A model generated the notes under the pieces. It did not search any database. It was not told the DNA's origin and saw nothing but the letters and a program-made list of their open reading frames with translations. Of a stretch of 64,000 bases of DNA, positions 52,442 through 61,739 are shown piece after piece. A program made the translations under genes and the position numbers. Position 1 is the stretch's first letter. Each line of letters begins with the position of its first letter. The stretch comes from Azolla caroliniana (Eukaryota; Polypodiophyta), in NCBI GenBank assembly GCA_043228905.1, contig JBHGNT010000001.1, positions 12,710,001 to 12,774,000 of the forward strand, given 5' to 3'.

Positions 52442-55400
52442 GGTAGTGTTTGGATTGCCCAAATTTAGTGGCTAGAAGGCACGAATTTGTGAAGCCTGCC
52501 AGCTAGGGAAGGAACACTGACTTCCTTTCCCTAATGAGCATAACCGGAGCCGGAACAAGCTCGACTTGATACATTTCAATGTATGGGGGCTGGCACAGAA
52601 CATTAGTCTTGGCGGGAGTCGATATTTCGTCTCCTTCATCGACGACTATATGCGGCACACGTGGATCTACCTCATTGAGAAGAAGAGTGAAGTCTTCGAC
52701 TGTTTCCGGGACCTCAAGAGTTTCGTCAAAAGGGAAATAGGAAGAAAGATCAAGTGCTTGCGGTTAGATGGCGGAAAAGAGTACTTTTCCGGTCAATTCA
52801 ACGGGTATCTACAACAGATGGGAATTCGACGTGAATTTAGTTGTAGATATACGCCGGAGCAAAATGGTGTGGCCGAAAGGAAAAATTGGTCGGTTGTGGA
52901 AGCGGTGCGGGCAATGCTTGAAGAAAAGATCTTGCCCAAGTTCTATTGGGCCGAGGCGGTACGAACCGCGGTGTACATCTAGAATTGGATCGGAGACAAA
53001 GTGTCGGCGCATCAGGAGTATTTCGGAAGGAAGCTGAATCTACGACACTTGAGAGTTTTCGGTAGCATTGCATATGTGCATGTGCCGAAGGAGAAACGAA
53101 GGAAGTTGGACGAGAAATCTGAGAAGTGTATCTTAGTCGGCTATTCAAACGAGAAGAAGGGTTATAAGTGCTATAACCCCTGAACCAAACAAGCTCGTGT
53201 AAGCCACGACGTTGTGTTTGATGAGTCCGTGTCCTGGCACTTGCCTCTGACTCTGGACCTCAACTCCAATCCGAGCTCTAATGATGAGGTGCCTCCGGAT
53301 GAGGGTGAAATCGGGACCCTCGAAGAGAGTCCGATCTCGTTTTGGTTAAGTGGACCAAACGTGTGACTGGGTTGGTTTGACCAGTCCGAAGAAGGGCCGG
53401 TGAGTAGTGGAGACTCGGTCGTGCATTCCCCACGTAGGAAGCCAAGGAGATGGCTTACTCGCAAGGAAAAAGGGAAGAAGAAGGTGTCGGATTACGGCAC
53501 AGATAGGAACGAGTCGGATTGACACAAGTTCGACTCTGACGGAAGTGATGACGGGTCTTCGAGAGCGAAGTCCGCGTCGGCTAAGAAAGCCTCAACATTG
53601 GCTAATGAGCAATTACGCCGATCTACCCGCCAGAAGAACCCTGTTGTGCGGTTCGGATACAGTGAGTACATGGCGCATCACTATGTGTACATGACCCGTG
53701 TAGCGGAAGTGCGTGAGCCGGAGAGCTACGCAGAAGCGACGAAGGATGCGAATTGGCGTGCCACAATGGAGGAAGAGATGCGCATATTGGCTGAAAATGA
53801 AATATGGGACCTAGTTGACACACCGAAAGGTGTGAAGACGATCGGATGTAAGTGGGTGTACAAGGTCAGGTACAACAGTGACGGCTCAATTAACCGATAC
53901 AAGGCCCGGTTAGTAGCGAAAGGCTACGCGTAGCAACACGGCATCAACTATGATGAGACGTTTGCACCGGTCGCGAAGATGATGACCGTCCGCATTTTGC
54001 TTGTAGTAGCTGTGGCGAAGGGGTGGCACTTACATCAGATGGATGTAAAGAATGCGTTCCTGCAAGGTGAGCTTGAGGAACAGGTGTACATGGTACAACC
54101 CCCCAGATTTCACTCCAGAACGAACACCTCAGCGGTGTGCTGGTTTAAGAAGTCCCTTTACGGACTAAATCAAGAACCATGTGCCTGGAACACGAAGATC
54201 ATGCAACGATTGCGTCGGATGGGCTTTGGGACGTCAAAATCGGACTCCACACTGTTCGTCTGGAAAGGTCGACTTGGGCCAATTAGCATTTTACTTTATG
54301 TTGATGAATTGGTCATCATCGACGCCAACGACCTAGGTGAAATTAACCGCATAAAGCTCCAGCTCGCGGCATCATTTGACATGAAGGACCTGGGGGACCT
54401 TGATTACTTCCTCGGGATTGAAGTGATCCGTCCTCCCGAGGGCATACTGATCAGCCAATGACATTACGTGGTGAGTATGCTCTTCAAATTCGGGACGGCC
54501 GACTGTAAGTCTGTCTCGACTCCTCTAGATAGTCGGTCTCGACTATAAGTCTATGTTGAATCCTTTGGCGTGACCTACAGAAGAGCACCTTCAGTGTGCG
54601 CAACGCGTACTGCGGTACGTAAGCAGCATTAAGGACCGGGGGCTACGATATCGGACCGGTTCAACCCTGCAATTGGTCGGCTACACCGATGCCGACTGGG
54701 TCAGAAACGTCGCCGATTGCCGACCCACGTCCGATTTCACGTTCTCTCTTGGGAGTGCCGCGATCGCGTGGAGTAGCAAGAAGAGGCCGATAGTTGTGTT
54801 GTCGAGCACCGAAGCCGAGTATAGAGGAGCGGCAGTCGCAACATGTGAAGCCATATGGTTGAAGCAACTACTTAAGGATCTACAGGTTGAGGTATCCGAT
54901 CCAACGAAAATCTACTGCGACAACCTCAACAACATCCAGCTAGCAAAGAACCACGTCTTCCACACTCGGACTAAGCACATTGAGGTGCACTACCATTTCG
55001 TCCGTGGGCGCGTCCTCTCCGGTGAAGTCAGACTTCAATATGTTCCGACGGATCAGTAGACCGCCGACATCTTCACCAAGCCTTTTGGTCTGGACAAGTT
55101 GCGGCAATTGTCGGGTGCACTTGGGTTGTGTCACCTCGACGTGCCAAACTTGAGGGGGAGAGAAGTTCCGGAAGACCGCGACGCCGAGTCGGATGACGAA
55201 TTTGATTTCGGATCGGCTGAAGATGCCGAGGGTGGACCCGCGGAAGTTTCCGAAAGCGGACATAAGGGGAGCAGTTGAAAGAAAGAGCCGAAGCCAACCA
55301 AGCATGGGGTAGATGAAGCCATCAAGTGCGAGAGAACCAAAGATGAGTTAGACACAACCACCTCGGACGGAAGCGAAAACCGATCGGAGGAAGCCGAGTC

Positions 55401-55647
55401 GGTTCGTATGTTTGATTCGCATACACCGAATCAACTAAGGACCAACCGGAAGAAAAGGCAGTAGAAGAAGTGCCAACACCACAACAACAACGGAGCTGAG
55501 AAGGGCCGCACGGGCACGCACGCCGAGAAGGGTCAAGGCGCGCAGAATTGAACAGGTCGAGGAGCGCGAGCAAGGTGTGGAGTCAGAAGGAACCGGAGCG
55601 TAGATCCGGAAGAGCGGATGGAACCTGAAGTTGAGCTTGAGGGGGAG
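52442..55647 (+). pseudogene. Copia-3 pol (integrase to RNase H), decayed; gag missing
   Basis: It starts in the integrase zinc region (ICEACQLGKEH, about 52492). The core follows, with LIHFNVWG (52566, an asparagine where the first catalytic aspartate is expected), FIDDYMRHTWIYL (52638) and GVAERKNWSVVEAVRAML (52870). RT: CKWVYKVRYNSDGSINRYK (53850), MDVKNAFLQGELEEQVYM (54040) and LLYVDELVII (54290, YVDE where YVDD is expected). RNase H: TDADWVRNVADCRPTSDFTF (54690), SSTEAEYRGAAVATCEA (54805) and YCDNLNNIQLA (54910). Several stops interrupt it (near 52470, 52518, 52981, 53181, 53365, 53930, 54460 and 55058). About 40 residues are missing near 54530-54580. Confidence 0.88.
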
Positions 55648-56102
55648 TGTTGAGATACATGCTCAACATTGGCCGGCTCGGCTGTGCAAGCCGAGAACCG
55701 GATCGGTTGGGATCGATCGGTTAGGTCAGACCGATGCATAAACCGGGTTCGTAAACCGGTGCACAGACCGGCGTGCAACGAGAAGCCGTAGCGGTGCGTA
55801 AACCGCGAGGCCGTTGGAAAGATATTCCGTGAAGGAATATATTTTGGGAGTTAGTGTAGAGCTCACTTATGAGCATTGAAGTACGTGTCAAAACTTCTGA
55901 CAGTCCGTATGGACTTGTATAAAAGTGCTCACTGAGCACATCCTATGTAGAGATTGAGTATTATTTTTTGAATTGAGTTTGTGTGCATTCTCTCTCTCTA
56001 TGTCTGTCTCTCCTAAGTACTGTGTATATTCAAGCTCTCCATTAAACCTGCATTTCTGTGTTCGGTTTTCTATTGCTTCCGCATGCTATTCTTTTCACAA
56101 CA
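55648..56102 (+). repeat. Copia-3 3' LTR
   Basis: It follows a purine tract (gcttgagggggag). It starts tgttgagatacatgctcaac, with a 7-bp self-complementary tip, and ends cacaaca. A TATA box (tataaaa, 55918-55924) lies between two hairpins, agtcc-gtat-ggact (55902-55915) and gtgctc-act-gagcac (55925-55939). It is inserted in the start of the Copia-4 RT. No matching target duplication is visible on the left. Confidence 0.88.
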
Positions 56103-56206
56103 CTCAACCACTTGCGGTTGTGGGTGTTTCCCTTCGCTTCTTCAAAGCTTTCCGTCTCCCCGTCATCGGCTAGCAACACATGCTCTGCATCTGGAAATCT
56201 CCGTCC

Positions 56207-57283
56207 CTAGTTTCTGACTACCGGTTCATCCGAATCCAATTCGGGATCTTGTCCAGTTCCTGTCTCTCCTCCTCCTCCCCCTCCTCCTTCTTTAGTCGGT
56301 TCGGTTTCTTGTCCATATCTGGGCGGTTCGTCGAGAGTCATCCGGTTACCGGCTAGCGTCCAGTTTTCAACCGGGTAAGTCCTTGTGTCCTCAAGCCGAT
56401 TTTCATTGAATGATCCGGAGTTTATCACCTTCTTCTCCGACTCCCTGTCGGCAATGGTCCTAGTTTCCATGAAGACTATGTCCCAACTCCGAAACACCTT
56501 CTTGTCGACCAGGTCCCACACCCGGTAACCGAACTCATCATCGCCATATCCAAGGAATATGCATGGCCTGGACTTCGGATCCAGCTTTGCTCTCTTGTCC
56601 TTTGCAACATGGACATATGCGAGACACCCGAACACCTTCATATGCCTGTAAGATACATCTTTACCGGTCCATACTTTCTGAGGCGAGTCTCCTTCCAAGG
56701 GTGCTGAGGGTGATCTATTTATCACATAGGTCGCCGTTGTCAGCGTCTCAGCCCAAAATGTCTTGTGTAACTTTGCATGTGCTAGCATGCTCCAGACTCT
56801 CTCCATTATGGTCCGGTTCATCCTTTCGGCCAACCCGTTTAGTTCCGGCGTCTTCGGCACAGTAAACCTTAGCTGAATTCCCTTTGACCGGCAGTACTCC
56901 TCGAACTGTCCTCGGTATTCTCCTCTGTTATTTTCTTGGACCTCCTTCAGCTTCCGACCGGTTTCTCTTTCCACTCTCGCATGGAGCTCCTTGAAGACGG
57001 ATAGCACCTGATCCTTCGTCTTCAGTGGTGAGATCCACAGCTTCCGGCTGTGGTCATCTATGAACGTCACGAAGTACTGCGATCCAGCATGTGACTTCGT
57101 GTCCACTTGACACACATCGGTATGCACTAGCTCCAGTGGTGCATTCCGTCTCATTGGTGGTCTTGACCGGAAGGAGGTTCGGTTTTGCTTGCCAGCCAAG
57201 CAATCGGTGCACTTCTCAAGTTGCACATCCTTCACCGGAATGAGGTTGTCTTTGGCAAGCCTCTTCATCCCCTTCTCACTCAT
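56207..57283 (-). pseudogene. Copia-4 integrase frame
   Basis: The 358-codon frame is open. The GAG-pre-integrase segment precedes and overlaps its start; its HKRLCHMSEKG is separated from upstream sequence by a stop near 57302, where tryptophan is expected. CTDCLAGKQNR completes the zinc-binding part. The core has aspartates in LELVHTDVC and FIDDHSRKLW and the glutamate in LAERMNRTIMERV. KTPELNG and WAETLTTATYVINRSPS follow as in intact Copia integrases. A glycine-rich linker near residue 340 leads to the broken RT start (FPDAEHVLLADDGE and then a KWLS segment at about 56195-56105). Confidence 0.88.
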
Positions 57284-57581
57284 GTGACATAGTCTTTTGT
57301 GTCACAGCTCACCTACAGTGTCGGATGCTACGTTCACTTCTTCCCGACATATCCGGGCATTCATCAAGTACAATGTGTTGATATTCCGGCCTCGAGCCAT
57401 ATCAAGCTTCCCTTGCTGAACTTCATAACTCCGTTCCGGATGCTACCCGTGTGTAGCCTTCATCATCTAGCCGACCAGCTGATATCAGGTTCAGTCGAAC
57501 CTCCGGTATGTGTCGGACATCCTTCAACAACAATTTGCATCCGGTTGATGTCGTCAACAACACATCTCCTATGCCGATAAT

Positions 57582-58601
57582 TCAGCATGTACCTTCATTC
57601 CCCATCCGGACACAACCATGATCACCGGCTATGTATGATGAGAAGTATTTCCGATTCGGTGTCAAGTGGAACGACGCTCCGGAATCGACAACCCATGTTG
57701 TCTCGTCGCCAACAAGGTTTAACTCATTCTCTTTGGTAATGAGAATCAATTCTTCTTCACTTGTCGCGATCGTTGATGTTCCCTTCTGATCCGGGCCTCT
57801 CCGGTCCAAACTTTTCTTAGAATCGGTGTTGCCGGTTTCTTTCTCTTTCCGAAAATGCCGATAGTTCTTTTGGAAGTGTCCTGGCTTCCCACAGTAGAAG
57901 CAAGTAGGCCTCCCCCTTGACTTCGACCTCGTCCCCGACTTGTCCCGGTTTTGGAAACTTCGATACCGGCCTCTTCCCCGGTTGTGGTCATCTTTCGTGA
58001 GCAAGGCCTTCGGATCGGTTCAAGACTCCCCGTCCTTCCGGTGAGCTTCTTCATCTAGCAGGCTTGATTCTATTCTTGCTAGGGACAACTATTTTCCTTC
58101 CGGCCCAGTGTTGCCCAACGTGACAACTAACGTCCCCCAACTATCTGGGAGGGAATCAAGCTGGAGCAATGCGAGTACCTCATCGGCAAGAGGTACTTCC
58201 AACGAGGTTGCTTGATGTATCAACCCCTGGAAAGCATTCATGTGGTTCACCATACTGGAGCCATCCTGGTACCGGAGCCTCACTAGCTTTCGGAATAACA
58301 AAACCCGATTAACAACATTCTTGTTCTGGAACATGATGTTGATCTTCTCCCAGAGTTCATGAGCCTTGCTCTCTTCATTGAAGTTGTTGTACAGGCTCAT
58401 GTTGATGAAGCACCGAATGTAGGCCGTCGTCTTCATGTGCATCATCTCCCACATTGTGGCGTCGATCTTATCCGGTCTCTTGTCCCTGAACTGAACCGGC
58501 AACCAAAGATCTTTAACCACTGACATGTCCGTCATCTTTGACTTCCACACTGAGTAGTTGGAGCCGGTGAGCTTGAACATGCCACCGACCAATTCTTCCA
58601 T
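57582..58601 (-). pseudogene. Copia-4 gag and protease region
   Basis: Gag starts at 58601 (MEELVGGMFKLTGSNYSVWK) and reads through LFRKLVRLRYQDGSSMVNHM to a stop at 58089. After a frame disruption it resumes at about 58004 with a basic stretch and the knuckle CFYCGKPGHFQKNY, whose final cysteine is a tyrosine. The protease motif WVVDSGASFHLTP follows (about 57690). This frame ends at 57582. Confidence 0.87.
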
Positions 58602-58630
58602 TTCCTGTGTTGCTCTCTCTGATACCAGAT

Positions 58631-59112
58631 TGTGAAGAATAGCGCGGAATATCGGTCAGCCACAACCGAGTATTGAATCACAGAAATGGGGATTAACGAG
58701 AGAGTACAGAAAGGAAATATACAGGATGTTTACGTGGAAAACCCTAAATGGGAAAACCACGGGAGCCCACAGACTCCAACTATCACTATAGGAGAAAGGT
58801 ACAATTAGAGCCTCGGAGGCAACGACCTCGAGCTTTGTATCTTCGCCAACCGGCGGTTACAACTGAGTATTGCTCTATATCTTACTCTCACTCTCACTCT
58901 CTCTATCTATACAACAATATGACAATAACAACAACCTTACAAAGTGATTGCCCTAAGCCATATTTATACTTATATGAACTTAGGGCTATTTACAAATATA
59001 GCCTCAATAGGCTTACTCAAAACATATTTACAGATATGTCTTCTCTTTGGGTTCTCACCGGGTCCTCTTTATTCATCATGGGATCCCATCCGAAGAGACC
59101 AATTTCCCAACA
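58631..59112 (-). repeat. Copia-4 5' LTR
   Basis: On the + strand it runs tgtgaagaatagcgcgg to gaccaatttcccaaca. It shares long blocks with the split Copia-2 LTR, for example gatgtttacgtggaaaaccc, accacgggagcccacagact, gtgattgccctaag and atagcctcaat. The last 80 bp (LTR start, U3) differ strongly between the two copies. Confidence 0.88.
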
Positions 59113-60085
59113 TGTTGTACTCCCGGTTTGTGGTAGATTTCAAATTCGAACTCCTGTAGAAGCAACGTCCATCGTGCTAGTTTGCCGGTTAACGATGATT
59201 TGGAGACCAAGTACAACAATGCCGAATGATCTACATGGAATGAGAATTTCCGTCCCAGCAAGTAATGACGGTATTTCGTTATACTGTATACCATTCCCAA
59301 GGCTTCCCTTTCCGTTGTCGAATAGTTCCGTTCCACCGGGGAGAGATTCCGACTGGCGTAGTAAACTGGTCGGTACCACTTCGGTTCGGTCAGCTACATA
59401 AGAACACTGCCAATTGCAATATCCGATGCATCCACAAACACATGAAATTCCTTCGACCAATACGCGGGTTGTACCACAGGTGCCTGGGACAACATTACCT
59501 TGAGCGCATGGTATGCCCTATCCTCCAATTCCATCCATTGGAAGGGTGTCTGGTGTACAGCTGCATGTAGTGGTGTCGCAAGGTCGGCAAAGTATTGGGG
59601 CATCCGGCTATGCCACCGGATCTGTCCTAAAAACCGGCTTAAAGCTTTGGCGGTTGTCGGTGTAGGTGCTTCCAAAATGGCTTTAACTTTATCCGGATCC
59701 ACTGCAATCCCGTCCTTACTAACGATATGGCCTAGTGGCGTGCTGTTGGTTACCCCGAATACGCATTTCGCCGGATTTAGATTTAGTCGGTAACCTCTGC
59801 ATTTTTCTAGGCATAACCAGAGATAGGCAAGATGTTCTCCTTTCCTGCTATACACCGCAAAGTCATCTAAGAACACCTACACAAACGCTGGGATAAACTC
59901 CTCGAAGATTTCCATGATGATTCGTTGTAATGTTGTCGGTCCCATCTTTAGTCCGAACATCATCACGACCGCTACGAAGACTCCCCATTGTTACAAACGT
60001 TGTTTTTTTCCTGGTCGTCTGTGTGCATCTTGATTTGGTTATACCTGCTGAATCCGTCAAGGAAACTATACACCTTGTGACCCCC
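59113..60085 (-). mobile_element. Gypsy-A: RT and RNase H fragment
   Basis: On the - strand it opens with LDGFSRYNQIKMHTDDQEK (about 60060), the RT palm entry. It continues with MFLDDFAVYSRKGEHLAYL (59876, catalytic FLDD box), CVFGVTNSTPLGHIVSKDGI and ALSRFLGQIRWHSRMPQYFA. RNase H follows, with FHVFVDASDIAIGSVLM, NYSTTEREALGMVYSITKYRHYL and DHSALLYLV, and ends at the HKPGVQHV motif, where the Copia-4 LTR begins. A small frame change lies between the first two blocks. It is cut on the right by the Gypsy-B LTR at 60086. Confidence 0.88.
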
Positions 60086-60165
60086 TGTCATGAGATGGCA
60101 AGACTCGAACCCATGACCTTATGGTATATGGGTCGAGCTCTTAACCATCTCACCATCTATTGTAA
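60086..60165 (-). other. tRNA-like sequence at the Gypsy-B LTR tip
   Basis: On the - strand the first 80 bp of the LTR contain a box-A-like tggtgagatggttaagagc and a box-B-like gggttcgagtc at tRNA spacing. The D-arm-like gag...ctc pairs. The tips tgagatg and catctca also pair. The anticodon arm and T stem do not fold cleanly, so this is not called a functional tRNA gene. Confidence 0.45.
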
Positions 60166-60512
60166 TTCATAGAATATTATTTTCATTTATGTTTTATTAT
60201 AAGAAAGTAATGTATATTCCAGATTTCTCTGGAACATTCTAGAAGCTTCAGGATTATTCCTGAGAACACTATAAAAGAAGGCACTAAGCATTATGTTGAA
60301 CCAAATTGGTTCAACACCAGTCTTAAGCCTCTTAGCCGATTTGTACTTATCTTTCATATAATATAAGAGCTGCTGTCATCATTCTATTTCTCTCTCTCTC
60401 CTCTTCTCACTTCCTCTCTCTCGGGAATCTTACGCAGTCCTGTCTTCTTAGTACTAATAGTACTACTCTTCTTAGTACTAATTCCATCTCTGCTTTAGTA
60501 CTATTCCTGACA
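60086..60512 (+). repeat. Gypsy-B candidate 5' LTR
   Basis: The ends are tgtca...tgaca, a 5-bp inverted repeat. A TATA box (tataaaa) is at 60270-60276. A CT-rich tract lies at about 60387-60422 and four agtact words at 60449-60504. The sequence directly after the end (gtttgaaccaattt) is not a tRNA primer-binding site I recognise, so the exact 3' border is uncertain. The second LTR needed to prove it is outside the window. Confidence 0.7.
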
Positions 60513-60581
60513 GTTTGAACCAATTTTTCTCTCTAGCCTACTTGTCACTCTCCCTCATCCTCCTACCCTTTTCCCTATACT

Positions 60582-61739
60582 ATGGCTACTGTTAGCGCCC
60601 AAGAATACCAATCCGTTTTCTCCGAGCTACAGTGCCTAAAAGAAAAGTTTGTTGCCCTGGAACAAGAAAACCAACGGCTGATAGGGGATCTGCAACAAAT
60701 CGCTCTAGAAAAACAACAAACGCAACAACAACATGGGGAGTTAGCGTTACGGGTACAACAACTCGAAGCAGCGTTGCAACAACAAGGATCCAGTCCCCAA
60801 GGATTTCATAAAGAGCCCAAGATTGGACTTCCTGTGAAATTTGATGGAACGCGTTCGCAATTCCGGGGATTCCTTAATCAGGTACGCTTAGTCATCCAGA
60901 TGCATCCTTCCCGATATCCCACTGATGCATCTCGAGTCGGCCTAATAGGCACGCTACTTAGCGGCTCAGCCTTGGCATGGTTTGCTCCGCTTCTAGAAAA
61001 ACAATCACCCTTACTTAATAACTTTGAAGATTTTATTGGTGAGTTTAAAGCCTGCTTTGGAGACACCGACAGCATCAGGACGGCGATCAACAAGATCCGG
61101 CGATTGCGTCAAGGCGATCGTCCAGCCTCTGCCTACGCGGCGGATTTCCGCCTACTTGCTTCAGATATACCCTGGGATGATCAAGCACTAATGGAGCAGT
61201 TTCGCTATGGCTTGCGAAACGATGTCAAAGATCTACTTCTAACTTTCCCCGAAGAACCAAAGTCTCTTACGGAGGCAATCAGTCGAGCAGTTCGATGTGA
61301 CAACCGCCTTTTTGAACGGCGTTCAGAACGTCAATTACAGATACCACGCTCTAGGCCAGAGCCCACCTACGCCGCAGTCGCGGCTAAACCGTTTGCACGA
61401 GACACACCTCAAGCAAATACTTCGACACCGATGGAGATTGATACCATGCGTCGACGCGGCCCGTTATCGGAAGAAGAAAAGCAACGACGACGTGCCAATC
61501 GATTATGTCTTTATTGCGGTGGACCAGGACATATCGCCATCAATTGTCCCCATAGGCCAAGAAGACAGGTAAATCAAATCGTCGCCTGTACTAAACCCGA
61601 GTCAATTCTTCCCTTTGGAGTGTCTGATAGTATTAATAGTACTAATAGAGTGTCAGATAGTATTCATAGTACTAATAGCCCAAGTATCTCAAATAAATTT
61701 GAAATTCTTAGTCAATTAGATGAAGAGTTAAACGATTGA
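60582..61739 (+). CDS. Gypsy-B Gag polyprotein
   Basis: The 385-aa frame starts at an ATG 70 bp after the LTR. An N-terminal coiled coil (about residues 8-70) is followed by a capsid-like retrotransposon gag domain (PVKFDGTRSQFRGFLNQVRL, then LIGTLLSGSALAWFAPLLE, then DRPASAYAADFRLLASDIPW). The zinc knuckle is CLYCGGPGHIAINC (C-x2-C-x4-H-x4-C, about residue 310). The tail has a tandem repeat, VSDSINSTN and VSDSIHSTN. The protein should form the virus-like particle. The frame ends at 61737-61739 in TGA, with pol overlapping in the -1 frame. Confidence 0.93.
   Translation: MATVSAQEYQSVFSELQCLKEKFVALEQENQRLIGDLQQIALEKQQTQQQHGELALRVQQLEAALQQQGSSPQGFHKEPKIGLPVKFDGTRSQFRGFLNQVRLVIQMHPSRYPTDASRVGLIGTLLSGSALAWFAPLLEKQSPLLNNFEDFIGEFKACFGDTDSIRTAINKIRRLRQGDRPASAYAADFRLLASDIPWDDQALMEQFRYGLRNDVKDLLLTFPEEPKSLTEAISRAVRCDNRLFERRSERQLQIPRSRPEPTYAAVAAKPFARDTPQANTSTPMEIDTMRRRGPLSEEEKQRRRANRLCLYCGGPGHIAINCPHRPRRQVNQIVACTKPESILPFGVSDSINSTNRVSDSIHSTNSPSISNKFEILSQLDEELND

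Larger units (their letters stand above)
56103..59112 (-). mobile_element. Copia-4: 5' half (LTR, gag, protease, integrase), truncated in RT
   Basis: Read on the - strand from 59112, the order is 5' LTR (59112-58631), primer-binding site tggtatcagaga (about 58616-58627 on the + strand as tctctgatacca), gag, protease motif, integrase and the first residues of RT. The RT stops after KWLS at about 56103, where the Copia-3 LTR begins. The element is inserted in a Gypsy fragment (59113 onward). The LTR family matches Copia-2. Confidence 0.88.

Noticed and set aside
60086-60165. A true tRNA gene at the Gypsy-B LTR start
   Set aside because: Box A and box B words are present, but the anticodon arm and T stem do not form a proper cloverleaf. 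It is kept only as tRNA-like.
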